From the NCBI RefSeq assembly GCF_019039215.1, contig NZ_JAHNZZ010000001.1:1316668-1380667 (forward strand): a stretch of DNA of 64,000 nt. Reading direction: 5' to 3'. The notes below the pieces were generated by a model. That model worked only from the letters and a program-made list of their open reading frames with translations. It was not told where the DNA came from and ran no database searches. Positions 17,818 to 27,129 of this stretch are shown here, piece after piece (position 1 is the stretch's first letter; each line of letters begins with the position of its first letter). The stretch comes from Bacillus sp. FJAT-29790. GTDB lineage: Bacteria > Bacillota > Bacilli > Bacillales > Cytobacillaceae. A program made the position numbers and the translations under genes.

Positions 17818-19221
17818 TTATATCGTACTTGATTTTTCCGCAGGAATCTCTATTGGCTTTGTTTTAAATGCACCAATAAGCATGATAATCCCCCCTGCTG
17901 CAACCCCAAAGATAATTGCATTTAAGGATGAAGCACCTTCAATAGACAAATCCACAATAATAACTATCGAGCTAATCAACATGGAAATTAGAGCAGTTTT
18001 GCTTGTGATTCTTTTCCAAAACAATGCTGCTATAACAGGTAAGAATATGCTCCCAGATAGTAATGCATAAGCAACGTCGAGAGCAACAATAAGGTTTTCA
18101 AGATAAATTGAAGCTCCAATTGCCAACAAACTCACAACTAGAATAACGATTCTTGTTAATTTCACTTTTTGTTTTTCGCTAAAATCCTTTTTGAATGTCT
18201 GAAGGAGAAAGTCATTTACCACAATTGTAGAAGTAGCCATAATGGTACCCGATGCAGTTGACATGAGGGCTGATATAACTGCTGCAATGACTAGACCAAC
18301 AATCCCGGTTGGTAAGATGGTCATAATAAGCTCTGATAAAGCTGTTTGGGGATCATTAAGCCTTGGTAAAACAATGCTTGCTACCATACCGATAATAGCG
18401 CCAGCAATCCCATAAATAACACAAAAAACGCCAGCAATAATTGTTCCTTTCCGCATAATTTTTTCATCTTTAGCTGTAAATACTCTTTGCCAAATATCTT
18501 GCCCAATTATGATTCCAAATGTGAACATTAAGAAAAAAGCAAAGATTGATTTCCCACCAATATTTGCAATGTTAAAAAATGATGGGTCGAGCTTGCTTGC
18601 CATTCCAGAAATTCCTCCTACATTGTAAATCCCTAGTGGCATCAATATCAAAATAAAGCCAACAGCGAGTACCCAAAATTGGATTACATCTGTCAGGGTC
18701 ACTGCCCACATTCCGCCAAGTATCGTATAAGCAAGCATGATGAGACCTCCAATAATGATGGCTGTCGATAACTTTATATCAAATATCGCTGAAAACATTA
18801 GCCCCATTCCGATATTGGCTGTAACAGTGATCATGAAATCGTATACAATCATAATCCATCCACTAATCAGCCTACTACTTTGCCCATATTTTTCACCTAA
18901 CATTTCACTTACACTGAATACTTTAAGCTTGCTCAACTTCTTAGAAAAAAATATTCCAATTACAAAAATACCGAATCCAAACATAAATACTAACCACATA
19001 CCGGAAATTCCGTATTGATAACCTAAAGCAACACTTCCAAAAGTAGAGCCGCCGCCTAATACTACGGCGGCTAATGCTGGGACATATAAATTGTAACTTA
19101 ACCTTCTCCCTGCTACTAAGAAGTCGTTTTCATCTTCAATTTTTCGGACACTAAATATACCAATCCCAACAAGTATTCCTATATAAATTAGAATGACTAT
19201 ATAGTCTAAATTTGTTATCAT
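17818..19221 (-). CDS. Sodium:solute symporter (SSS family) of the sigma-54 ureohydrolase operon
   Basis: The 467-residue protein has about 13 membrane spans and SSS hallmarks: a LVAGRRLSYN segment near residue 36, a YTILGGMWAVTLTDVIQFWV stretch near residue 165 matching the family signature, and a SALMSTASG segment near residue 318 at the conserved sodium site. It imports a small solute with Na+. It follows the agmatinase-family gene by 99 bp in the same orientation and ends at a shared terminator, so the cargo is probably the ureohydrolase substrate (agmatine or another guanidino compound). The substrate cannot be read from the sequence. Confidence 0.85.
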   Translation of the reverse strand: MITNLDYIVILIYIGILVGIGIFSVRKIEDENDFLVAGRRLSYNLYVPALAAVVLGGGSTFGSVALGYQYGISGMWLVFMFGFGIFVIGIFFSKKLSKLKVFSVSEMLGEKYGQSSRLISGWIMIVYDFMITVTANIGMGLMFSAIFDIKLSTAIIIGGLIMLAYTILGGMWAVTLTDVIQFWVLAVGFILILMPLGIYNVGGISGMASKLDPSFFNIANIGGKSIFAFFLMFTFGIIIGQDIWQRVFTAKDEKIMRKGTIIAGVFCVIYGIAGAIIGMVASIVLPRLNDPQTALSELIMTILPTGIVGLVIAAVISALMSTASGTIMATSTIVVNDFLLQTFKKDFSEKQKVKLTRIVILVVSLLAIGASIYLENLIVALDVAYALLSGSIFLPVIAALFWKRITSKTALISMLISSIVIIVDLSIEGASSLNAIIFGVAAGGIIMLIGAFKTKPIEIPAEKSSTI

Positions 19222-19320
19222 CGAAAGTCCCCCCCGTTTTTAATAAATTTCTACTCTAATTAACATGGGTAACTTGTTAATGTGAAAACAATTTGGAAAG
19301 TAATTATTTTTATTAGCTTG

Positions 19321-20310
19321 TTATGCTTTAGTCATTTGATTTGTTTCAAATAGAGCATTTTGCTTTTTACGTTTATTCCAGGCAATAAGCCCGATAAATT
19401 CATAACAAATATTTGCTGCGGCAATACTTGTAATTTTTGTAGGATCTCGATCAGGTAGAACTTCCACAAGATCAAAGCCAATAATATTTAAGCCAGTAAG
19501 CTGGCGAACAAATTGTTGAGCTTCATAAGTATTAAAACCTCCAATTTCAGGTGTCCCAGTTCCAGGTGCAAAAGCGGCATCAAGAAAATCAATATCAAAA
19601 CTAACGAAAACGGGATTATTTTTTACTCTTTGTCTTATTTTTTCTCCTAGTTCGTTTGGCGATAGTGCCTTTACTTGATCTGTTGTTATTACTTGATAAC
19701 CTAATGCTTTTGCTTCGAGGGCATCCTCAGCGCAATAATGGGTACCACGCATTCCTATCTGGATAGATTCATTTGGATTCACGATCCCTTCTTCAACCGC
19801 TCTTCGAAATACTGTTCCGTGTGTATATTTTTTCCCGAAGTAAGAGTCCCAAGTATCACCATGGGAGTCAAAATGAACAAGACTTACAGGACCGTACTGT
19901 TTGGCTATTGAACGAAGATGTGGAAGTGAAACAGAATGATCCCCGCCAATAATAATTGGGATAACTTTTTTACTAACCAATTCATCCAGCTGCTCTTCAA
20001 TTAATTGATAAGACTCATCAATATATCCCGGATTCACGTCAAAATCACCGTAATCAACGCCTGAACAATATTTAAAAATATCAATCTCTAAGCCTGGGTG
20101 ATAAGGTTTCAATAATGTGGACATTGATCTTACTGCTTCAGGTCCAAATCGGGTGCCAACTGCAAATGTCCCTCCTGTATCAAATGGGGACCCTACAATG
20201 ACAAAATCTACATCCTCTGTCGTTTTAATATGTGGCAGACGCATGAAAGTTTTAATTCCACAAAAGCGGGGCGATAATTGCCCATCCATAGGAACGTATT
20301 TTCGTTTCAA
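19321..20310 (-). CDS. Agmatinase/guanidino-compound ureohydrolase
   Basis: The 329-residue protein is a binuclear manganese ureohydrolase. Metal ligands are in GGDHS near residue 125, VHFDSHGDTWD near residue 147 and SFDIDFLDAAFAPGTGTPE near residue 238. The N-terminal SPRFCGIKTFMRLP extension is shared with guanidinobutyrase, guanidinopropionase and long agmatinases, and is absent from the shorter SpeB of Bacillus subtilis. It would release urea from agmatine or a guanidino acid. The gene is preceded by a sigma-54 promoter and followed by a symporter gene; AAAGGAGG lies upstream of the ATG. The exact substrate is open. Confidence 0.85.
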   Translation of the reverse strand: MKRKYVPMDGQLSPRFCGIKTFMRLPHIKTTEDVDFVIVGSPFDTGGTFAVGTRFGPEAVRSMSTLLKPYHPGLEIDIFKYCSGVDYGDFDVNPGYIDESYQLIEEQLDELVSKKVIPIIIGGDHSVSLPHLRSIAKQYGPVSLVHFDSHGDTWDSYFGKKYTHGTVFRRAVEEGIVNPNESIQIGMRGTHYCAEDALEAKALGYQVITTDQVKALSPNELGEKIRQRVKNNPVFVSFDIDFLDAAFAPGTGTPEIGGFNTYEAQQFVRQLTGLNIIGFDLVEVLPDRDPTKITSIAAANICYEFIGLIAWNKRKKQNALFETNQMTKA

Positions 20311-20345
20311 GATAAAACCTCCTTTATATTGTTAATTTTTTATAA

Positions 20346-20361
20346 TGCAATTCTTATGCCA
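20346..20361 (-). promoter_or_regulatory. Sigma-54 (SigL) -24/-12 promoter of the ureohydrolase-symporter operon
   Basis: On the minus strand TGGCATAAGAATTGCA matches the sigma-54 consensus TGGCAC-N5-TTGCA with the exact GG-N10-GC spacing. It starts 36 bp upstream of the ureohydrolase gene and directly follows the terminator of the activator gene. The neighbouring gene encodes a sigma-54 activator, which makes a chance match unlikely. Confidence 0.88.
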
Positions 20362-20405
20362 AAAAAATCCTCAATAGCTATTTATTTAAAATCGCTGTCG
20401 AGGAT
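20361..20405 (-). terminator. Terminator of the sigma-54 activator gene
   Basis: On the minus strand ATCCTC...AGC pairs with GCT...GAGGAT around the stop codon region of the activator gene and runs into seven T residues. The T-run touches the -24 element of the next promoter, so the regulator and its target operon are insulated within 45 bp. Confidence 0.75.
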
Positions 20406-21736
20406 CTGATATACTTATTAATTTTTCGGTTGGCCGTCGCTTGACTAATTTTTAATGCTTTTCCAAGGGCAATGCTATTCGGATATTTCTCGTACTTCCG
20501 AATGATAAATTCCCTTTCCATTGCCTCCATGTATTCACCTAATGTCAATTCATCTTCTAGATTTATAGTAAAATCTGGGTCTAGACTTGCAAAACAAATT
20601 TTTTCACCGTTGGATAAAATCATTGTCTTCTCAATATAGTTGCGAAGTTCACGGACATTACCTGGCCAATACTGATGAGTCATCCATGTGATCATCTCAG
20701 TCGAAAAGGATTTATTTAGATGATACTTCTTATTAAACTCCTTTGTAAACTCATCTATAAGTAAAATAATTTCAGTTTTCCTTTCCCTAAGTGGTGGGAC
20801 TTCAATTTTTATTACATTGATTCGAAAGTATAAATCTTCGCGAAAATCGCCTAACTTTACAAGTTGTTCAAGGTTTTTGTTAGTAGCACAAATGACTCGG
20901 CAATCAATCTTTATTTCTTTATTTCCACCTATCCTTGTTATTTTGCGATTCTGTAAAACAGATAACAGTTTTACCTGTAAATGTAATGGTAGCTCAGCGA
21001 TTTCGTCCAGCAATATCGTTCCTTTTTGCGCTATCTCAAAATAACCTTTTTTTCCTCCCTTTCTTGCACCAGTAAATGCTCCTTCCTCATAACCAAACAA
21101 TTCAGATTCAATAAGAGCTTCTGGAATCGCCCCACAATTCACTTCAATATAAGGCTCATCTTTTCGGAAAGATTCTTTATGTACCAGCTGAGCAAGTCGT
21201 GTTTTTCCCACTCCGGATTCTCCTTCAAGTAGAATCGTAACATCTAAATATGACACTTTTGAAATAAGCTCCATTAACTTTTGCATTTTTGACTCATCTT
21301 GCAAAATACCTTTTTGTCTTCTCAATCTCTCCAGCTCTTTTTCATGTAAAGCCACCGTCCTTGCAACTTGCTCATTTTTCTCTTTTAACATCTCCAGTTC
21401 TGTAATATCTCTAGAAAAACTTAAGACTCTTTCCAGTTCACCTGCTTCATCAAAAGTGGGGTAAGCGGAGACAATAACCTTCTTGTTCAGTTTCGTAAAT
21501 TGAATTCTTGATTCTGCTACCTTACTAGCGAGTACCAGTTTCGAAACTGAAGGATTTAATACATTTTGTTGTTCTAGTTCCTCCACAGTTTGACCAATGA
21601 TCTTCTGGGCTTCTACTCCATATAGGTCATAACAAAATGGACTAACGTGCAAGACCGTTCCATTATTGTCTGTAATAAAAATTTCATCAAATGAATGTTG
21701 AACAATTTCCCTCAACAACAAAGAATCAATTTCCAC
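20378..21736 (-). CDS. Sigma-54-dependent transcriptional activator with PAS sensor domain (RocR-like)
   Basis: The 452-residue protein has an N-terminal PAS domain (about residues 1-115), a short coiled coil, an AAA+ domain with Walker A GESGVGKT near residue 170 and the sigma-54 contact loop GAFTGA near residue 218, and a C-terminal Fis-type helix-turn-helix (about 420-447). Bacillus RocR and its relatives activate arginine or amino-acid catabolic operons with SigL. Its gene lies directly upstream of the sigma-54 promoter of the ureohydrolase-symporter operon, in the same direction, so it should be the activator, with the inducer probably sensed by the PAS domain. Its own promoter is not identified. 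Confidence 0.9.
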   Translation of the reverse strand: MEIDSLLLREIVQHSFDEIFITDNNGTVLHVSPFCYDLYGVEAQKIIGQTVEELEQQNVLNPSVSKLVLASKVAESRIQFTKLNKKVIVSAYPTFDEAGELERVLSFSRDITELEMLKEKNEQVARTVALHEKELERLRRQKGILQDESKMQKLMELISKVSYLDVTILLEGESGVGKTRLAQLVHKESFRKDEPYIEVNCGAIPEALIESELFGYEEGAFTGARKGGKKGYFEIAQKGTILLDEIAELPLHLQVKLLSVLQNRKITRIGGNKEIKIDCRVICATNKNLEQLVKLGDFREDLYFRINVIKIEVPPLRERKTEIILLIDEFTKEFNKKYHLNKSFSTEMITWMTHQYWPGNVRELRNYIEKTMILSNGEKICFASLDPDFTINLEDELTLGEYMEAMEREFIIRKYEKYPNSIALGKALKISQATANRKINKYIRSSTAILNK

Positions 21737-22022
21737 TAAAATTACCTCCTTTTCTTCTTAAGCTAGTCATATTTGATTATAGTGTATTCAAAAGAGAATA
21801 ACAATTCAGAAATTTTGGTTCACTTAAATTAAGATGATTATTCATAAAATTTTTCCAACCAACTATTATCTGATATTATACTAGTAAGAAAGACCTGCTC
21901 GTCATTTAAAATACGAAAATATTACATAACTGAACATAAACTGATTTTATTCGTCATAGATTAGATTGAAAGTAAAATGTTTTTTTAAAAATGTTGAGGA
22001 ATCTAAAAAGGATGGTTTAGTT

Positions 22023-23090
22023 ATGCACTTATCTGGAGTGGTTTTAGAAAAATTGCCTTTTCCCTATTATTTCATTGATGAAAATTTCAAAATCCTTTCA
22101 TCGTCCATACAATCGGAAGAACAAATATTTACACGTTTGATAAATCAAAAAGATTTTGAGCTTTTCCACCTTGCTTTTTTCGATAAGAATGTTTTTGATT
22201 TATATTTGAAAATTCAAGAAAAATATACCCCTTATCGAGTTTACAAGATTCTTGAAGAAAATAAACATTGTCACCTTTTTTGCTTCCCTGTTGAATCGGA
22301 ATCCGAACAATTAAGGAACACAGTTGCACAGGCCGAACGAAGATTTCTGCAAACGAGCACGTTATTAAGTACAAAACAGACCAAACCCCAAGAAATCCAT
22401 GAAGTGACCCTCTCTTCAGATTATTTAGCCAACGTCGGTAAACTAGCAGCAGGGATTGCCCATGAAATTAGAAATCCTTTAACAACAGTGAAAGGATTTA
22501 TCCAACTGCTAAAGCCTTACTTAAGTGATATCGGCAAAGAGCAATATGCAAATATTGCCCTCGCCGAATTAAACCGTGCAAATGATCTCATTTTTGAATT
22601 TCTGGATGCAGCAAAACCGCGGGAACATAAAAAAGAAAATCTCTCTCTTAATAAGATTGTCAAGGAAATTTCCATGTTATATGAAAGTGAAGCGATTCTT
22701 CGAAACGTTGAATTAGAAACTAAACTTTCAGAAGTTGAACCCATCGTCTTTGCTGATGCAAAGCAGCTTAAACAGGTACTTGTAAATTTATTAAAAAATG
22801 CTCTTGAAGCAATCGAGAATCACGAAAGTGGAGAAGTTGGAAGAATTCAAATTTCGGTTGAAATCAAAGAGTCTGCTTCATATATTGTTGTGAAGGATAA
22901 CGGTTGTGGAATGACTAATGAAACAATTGAAAATTTATTTATGCCTTTTTATTCGACGAAACAGACCGGTACTGGCATTGGGTTACCCATTTGCAAAAAA
23001 ATCATTGAGGAACATGAAGGACAAATTCATATAAATAGTCTGCCTGGAAAAGGAACAATATTTAAGATTGAGCTCCCCCTATTAAGCTGA
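22023..23090 (+). CDS. Soluble sensor histidine kinase with PAS-like N-terminus (sporulation-kinase type)
   Basis: The product has no membrane span. Residues 1-110 look like a divergent PAS domain, and the kinase core carries the H-box AAGIAHEIRNPLTTVKGF near residue 142, the N-box NLLKNALEAIE near residue 254, a DNGCGM G1 box and GTGIGLP (G2) near residue 316. The H-box type is that of the Bacillus phosphorelay kinases (KinA-KinE), which phosphorylate Spo0F. No response regulator gene is adjacent, in keeping with an orphan phosphorelay kinase. A longer frame starts at TTG 21966 without a ribosome binding site; ATG 22023 with AAAAAGGA upstream is preferred. Confidence 0.85.
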   Translation: MHLSGVVLEKLPFPYYFIDENFKILSSSIQSEEQIFTRLINQKDFELFHLAFFDKNVFDLYLKIQEKYTPYRVYKILEENKHCHLFCFPVESESEQLRNTVAQAERRFLQTSTLLSTKQTKPQEIHEVTLSSDYLANVGKLAAGIAHEIRNPLTTVKGFIQLLKPYLSDIGKEQYANIALAELNRANDLIFEFLDAAKPREHKKENLSLNKIVKEISMLYESEAILRNVELETKLSEVEPIVFADAKQLKQVLVNLLKNALEAIENHESGEVGRIQISVEIKESASYIVVKDNGCGMTNETIENLFMPFYSTKQTGTGIGLPICKKIIEEHEGQIHINSLPGKGTIFKIELPLLS

Positions 23091-23105
23091 ATTTTTTTTG
23101 CTAAG

Positions 23106-23140
23106 AAAGCGGCGCTTTTGGCTGCCGCTTTTCTCATATT
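23106..23140 (+). terminator. Terminator of the histidine kinase gene
   Basis: AAAGCGGC (23106-23113) and GCCGCTTTT (23123-23131) form a stem with a 9-base loop, followed by a T-rich tail. The convergent HesB-like gene ends inside the tail. Confidence 0.75.
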
Positions 23141-23424
23141 TTTATTAATTGAAACCCACCTGTGCCAAAAACATCATTCACATAATCTAGCTTCGTATGG
23201 TTGAAATAAACATAATCATTTTCATGGATCAAAATATTGATACCTTCAATTTCAAAAACTTTGTCTTGACTTAATGGCCGCTCCTCCAGAGACAGCTTAA
23301 CCTTTGGGCCTCCTCAGCCAATTCCCATCGACAAACGAATATACAGCGTCTCCGAATCATCTTTTTTCTCTTTTTTTATCGCTGCAGCAAGAATCTTTGC
23401 TGCGCTCCCTGAAAGTTTTAACAC
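23134..23424 (-). CDS. HesB-like protein with in-frame UGA at the Cys/Sec position (probable selenoprotein)
   Basis: The frame encodes 96 residues if the TGA at 23314-23316 (codon 37) is read through. The context is MGIG-U-GGPKVKLSLEERP; HesB-like proteins have Cys or selenocysteine exactly here in a GxG(C/U)GGP motif, and the HesB-like family is a known bacterial selenoprotein family. The frame is intact on both sides and the downstream half (FEIEGINILIHENDYVYFNH) fits the fold. The start is GTG with AGGTGAT a few bases upstream. A stem-loop begins three bases after the UGA. HesB/IscA relatives bind iron-sulfur clusters or metal. Without selenocysteine machinery the gene would be a nonsense mutant; sel genes are not in this window. 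Confidence 0.78.
23276..23310 (-). promoter_or_regulatory. Candidate bacterial SECIS stem-loop downstream of the UGA
   Basis: On the RNA, GGCC (starting 3 bases after UGA) can pair with GGCC at the 3' end. Inside, GCU-g-UCU pairs with AGG-AGC around the loop CUGG, leaving a 10-base bulge on the 5' side. The apical loop lies 25-28 bases after the UGA, within the distance range known for bacterial SECIS elements. The pairing was found by hand and is not energetically evaluated. Confidence 0.4.
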
Positions 23425-23575
23425 TCTATCACCTCATTATCATCTCTCTTTTCATTATACCCAATCACGAACAAAAACCACGAATAAAACACTTTCTTTC
23501 ATTTGTAAAAATCTCAATCCATAAATCATTATTTTGTATTATAGTAGATGAAAAGCTTTTGTAAAGGAGCTCCCT

Positions 23576-24730
23576 ATGAAAAAGAACAAATCCCTTTTAT
23601 TCTCGAGTTTTTTATGTTTAGGTTTAATTTTGCTATCATCATTCCTTATTTTTAAAATGTATAAAGAGACAGAACAAACAGAGATGGCCTTCAAACCTAT
23701 TCAAACACACGAAGGAAGACATGCCGTTTTAAGTTCTAAATCATTTAGAGAAACGATTACACTTGGTGCCATTGGAGATATACTCATTCATGATTGGCTG
23801 TACAACGATGCCAAAACAACAACAGGTTATGATTTCAATCCAATGTTCCAACATATTAAAACCATGCTTCATCAGCCAGATCTTCTGCTTGCAAATCAGG
23901 AAACGATTTTAGGCGGGACAGCACTTGGAATCTCAAGTTATCCATTATTCAACAGCCCTCAGGAGGTTGGAGATGCCTTATTATCGGCAGGTGTGGATCT
24001 CGTTTCCACCGCAAACAATCATTCTCTCGACAAAGGTGAGATAGGTCTTTTAGCATCCATTGATTATATGGATAAAATTGGCCTTCCACATGTGGGAACT
24101 TTCCGAGATTCACAAGATAAGCAATCATTACTGATTTTGAACAAAAACGGAATTAAAGTCGCTTATTTGTCTTACACGTACGGCACAAATGGCATTCTAG
24201 TACCTCAAGGAAAAGAGTATCTAGTCAACTTGATTGATAAAGTAGCAATGAAAGAGGAAATTCATCGTGCTAAAGTCGGAGCGGACGTCATCGTGATGAG
24301 CCTTCACTGGGGAAATGAATATCAGCGTTTTCCAACGGACGAGCAAAGGCAATTGGCACAGTTTCTCGTAAATGAAGGAATCGATATTTTGTTCGGCCAC
24401 CATCCACACGTGTTACAGCCGATGGAATGGTTGAAAGCGGCTGATGGGCGCAAATCACTCGTTGTTTATTCCCTAGGCAACTTCCTTTCTGGCCAAAATT
24501 GGGATTATAAGGATATCGGCGGGATGGCCACTGTTGAGGTTACGAAAATTATTGACGAGGACGGAGTCCAAATCGAATTGGGAAATCCTGATTTTTTTCC
24601 GACTTATGTAGCCCAGCAAAATTTGAAAAATTATCGTGTAATCCCCTTAAAGGATGCCGGTCCCGCCGGGTTGAAAAACGCAGAGGCGAAATACGTGGAA
24701 ATTCAACACCATATGCTGGATGATCTGTAA
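23576..24730 (+). CDS. CapA-family metallophosphatase-like protein (PgsA/YwtB-related)
   Basis: A signal-anchor (residues 6-27) precedes a calcineurin-like domain of the CapA family. Motifs are GAIGDILIH near residue 66, LANQET near 104, STANNHSLDKG near 143, SLHWGNEY near 241, GHHPHVLQP near 275 and YSLGNFLSG near 298. CapA proteins take part in poly-gamma-glutamate or capsule synthesis in Bacillus, but many stand-alone homologues have unknown roles. No pgsB/pgsC/capD genes are nearby, so the polymer link is not supported by context. AAAGGAG precedes the ATG. The protein would face the outside of the membrane. Confidence 0.85.
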   Translation: MKKNKSLLFSSFLCLGLILLSSFLIFKMYKETEQTEMAFKPIQTHEGRHAVLSSKSFRETITLGAIGDILIHDWLYNDAKTTTGYDFNPMFQHIKTMLHQPDLLLANQETILGGTALGISSYPLFNSPQEVGDALLSAGVDLVSTANNHSLDKGEIGLLASIDYMDKIGLPHVGTFRDSQDKQSLLILNKNGIKVAYLSYTYGTNGILVPQGKEYLVNLIDKVAMKEEIHRAKVGADVIVMSLHWGNEYQRFPTDEQRQLAQFLVNEGIDILFGHHPHVLQPMEWLKAADGRKSLVVYSLGNFLSGQNWDYKDIGGMATVEVTKIIDEDGVQIELGNPDFFPTYVAQQNLKNYRVIPLKDAGPAGLKNAEAKYVEIQHHMLDDL

Positions 24731-24790
24731 ATTATGTAATCAGAAAATATCAATCTCTCGGAAAATTGTAATATAACTTTCATAACTTCC

Positions 24791-24817
24791 CAAATAGTTC
24801 CTCGTACCTATCGATTA
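24791..24817 (+). promoter_or_regulatory. Possible sigma-D promoter of the chemoreceptor gene
   Basis: CAAA (24791) and ATCGATTA (24810-24817) are separated by 15 bp and loosely fit the sigma-D pattern TAAA-N15-GCCGATAT, sharing the CGAT core. Chemoreceptor genes in Bacillus are usually sigma-D controlled. The match is weak. Confidence 0.3.
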
Positions 24818-24868
24818 TAATACATGTAAGATAGAAAAGTTTTCAAAGGGTTTTAAGGGGGAGTTTCG

Positions 24869-26956
24869 ATGTCTTTAAAAACAAAATTAATTGTCGGTGT
24901 ATTATCTACTATGGTTCTCATTATTGCTGTTTGCTCGGGGTTTACGTATATTTCAGTTCAGCTTTTTTCCGAAAATGGCAGGGATTTGACGCAAGGGCTT
25001 TCTTCTGACGCGAAAAGGGATGTTACTGGGTTTGCCGAACATTACTCAGGTACTTTAACCTACCATGAAACTCTAAATGTGAAAAGCTCGATCAATCACG
25101 TACTATCACAGGCAAAGAGTAATTTAGCGACTGCCGCCAGTTTTAATGAAGTCTTTTCGAATCAACAAACTGACTTAATCTCATTATTCGAAAAGATTGC
25201 AGTCCAAAATGAAATGGTTACCAATATGTACTTAGGTACAGAAAATAAAGGATTTACTATCTACCCAGAGGATTACGATTTGCCACCGGACTATGATCCT
25301 ACAACAAGACCGTGGTATATTCCTGCAAAAACCGGGCAAAAAGATCAATTCTTTGTAACAGATGCTTATCTTGACGCAGCCGGGAAAGAATACATGGTCA
25401 CAGTCAGTATGCCTTTATATAAAAATAATGAATTGTACGGAGTTCTCGGGATCGACTTATCCCTTGAGAAACTGACTGCATCGATTGCTGATACAAAGAT
25501 CGGGAACACAGGCTATGTCGTTTTAACCGACAAAGAAGGTGCCCTTCTCTCCTATAAAGATCATGAACTTGTCATAAAAAATGAAAACATTTCATCACTG
25601 CCAATTTTTAAAGAAAAGAATGGTCAAAACATCTATTTAGATACGGAACAAGTTACATATGTAAGTGATAAGGACGAGGACACAGGCTGGCAGATTTTCT
25701 CCGTTATTTCGCAAGAAGAAACGAAATCCTTTTCTGACCAAATTTCACAAAATATGAGTAACCGAATTATGAATGCGGAAACGGAACTGCAAGCGATTTT
25801 TTCTAAACTATTATCGGTACAGATTATTATTATCATTGTTCTTCTTATTGGCTCTATTTTCATAAGCTTCTTTTTTGCAAAGTATTTCATCAATCCAATT
25901 AAGAAGCTGTCTGATTTTTTACAGAAAGTTGCAGATGGAGATTTAACGCGGAAAATGGATGTTCAATCAAAGGATGAGATCGGAATCCTTTTTACATCTG
26001 TCAACCATATGATTGATAGCTTAAAAGCAATGGCAAACAAAATGAATCATTTAATTCAGGAAGTTGAGAACGATTCAAAGATTCTAAATGAGCAAGTGAA
26101 TGTGTCTTCTCACGTTACAAACACGGTTAATGCTGCGATGAATGATGTAGCAAATGGCTCTGAGCAGCTTGCCGCAGATATGGTTAATATTTCTACCCAT
26201 GTTGATAATAACGACCTTGCTGTTCGCTCCATGTCCGAGCGAATAAGTAAAATTGTTTCACATGCCAGAGAGACGAAATCTGTCACTTCTGAAGGCCAAA
26301 CCGCCATGGAAAATATGAATAATAAAATGAACAGAATTGTTGCCCAATCAGTCGAATCCACTGCAATTATGCAGGAGCTTGATCGAAAACTGCAAGCGAT
26401 TAATGATATCACCACACTGATTCATGATATTGCTGAGCAAACAAATCTTCTCTCCCTTAATGCTTCCATTGAAGCTGCACGGGCAGGAGAACAAGGCAGA
26501 GGCTTTGCAGTCGTTGCTCAGGAAGTGAAAAAACTCGCTGAACAAAGCAGTGATTCCGTTGGAAAAATCTCAGGCCTGATCTCAGAAATTCAAATGGATT
26601 CGTCAAAAGCATTAGAAAATATCGATCTTGGGCGGCAATCAGCAGTCCAAGGAGCTAATATGGTTGAGGATACTTCGAAAAGCTATAAAAACATGATTGG
26701 CTTCATTGACAGCCTTGCAAATGATATTGATGAAATTGCGGGCGCAAGTGAGACACTTTCAACGAGCAGCCAATCCATTTCAATCTCAGTTGAAAGTGTG
26801 GTGGCCATTTCACAGCAAACATCAGCAGGCGTAGAGGAAGTAACTAGCACAACCGAAGAACAACGTCAATCCGTTCATGAGGTAAAACAAATCTCCGATC
26901 ATTTACGCAAGTTGACCTTAGAATTGCGCGAATCGATTGAACACTTTAGAGTATAA
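24869..26956 (+). CDS. Methyl-accepting chemotaxis protein with dCache sensor
   Basis: This is a 695-residue chemoreceptor. Membrane spans at about residues 7-30 and 315-338 bracket an extracellular dCache-type sensor with [10 protein letters not shown] and [25 protein letters not shown] domain follows (about 336-390), then the cytoplasmic signalling domain with the hairpin tip [20 protein letters not shown] near residue 521. It would sense an external ligand, often an amino acid or organic acid for dCache_1, and control the CheA kinase. It is monocistronic, with GGGGG upstream of the ATG and a terminator downstream. The ligand is unknown. Confidence 0.92.
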   Translation: MSLKTKLIVGVLSTMVLIIAVCSGFTYISVQLFSENGRDLTQGLSSDAKRDVTGFAEHYSGTLTYHETLNVKSSINHVLSQAKSNLATAASFNEVFSNQQTDLISLFEKIAVQNEMVTNMYLGTENKGFTIYPEDYDLPPDYDPTTRPWYIPAKTGQKDQFFVTDAYLDAAGKEYMVTVSMPLYKNNELYGVLGIDLSLEKLTASIADTKIGNTGYVVLTDKEGALLSYKDHELVIKNENISSLPIFKEKNGQNIYLDTEQVTYVSDKDEDTGWQIFSVISQEETKSFSDQISQNMSNRIMNAETELQAIFSKLLSVQIIIIIVLLIGSIFISFFFAKYFINPIKKLSDFLQKVADGDLTRKMDVQSKDEIGILFTSVNHMIDSLKAMANKMNHLIQEVENDSKILNEQVNVSSHVTNTVNAAMNDVANGSEQLAADMVNISTHVDNNDLAVRSMSERISKIVSHARETKSVTSEGQTAMENMNNKMNRIVAQSVESTAIMQELDRKLQAINDITTLIHDIAEQTNLLSLNASIEAARAGEQGRGFAVVAQEVKKLAEQSSDSVGKISGLISEIQMDSSKALENIDLGRQSAVQGANMVEDTSKSYKNMIGFIDSLANDIDEIAGASETLSTSSQSISISVESVVAISQQTSAGVEEVTSTTEEQRQSVHEVKQISDHLRKLTLELRESIEHFRV

Positions 26957-26962
26957 ATGGCG

Positions 26963-27000
26963 GGAATGAGTCTGGGTAACCACCGGGCTCATTCCTTTTT
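26963..27000 (+). terminator. Terminator of the chemoreceptor gene
   Basis: GGAATGAG and CTCATTCC form the outer stem, with further GG/CC pairing inside, followed by five T residues. It starts 6 bp after the stop codon. Confidence 0.9.
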
Positions 27001-27129
27001 CTTGCGAAATTGCATTTTCATCAAAGAATGACAATGATCAAATTCGCCTTGGCGTATTGCGTCCAGATTTTCACCTTAGCTTGCTCGATAAATTCCTTAA
27101 AAAAATCTAAGGGGTCGCCGGAGGCTTAA

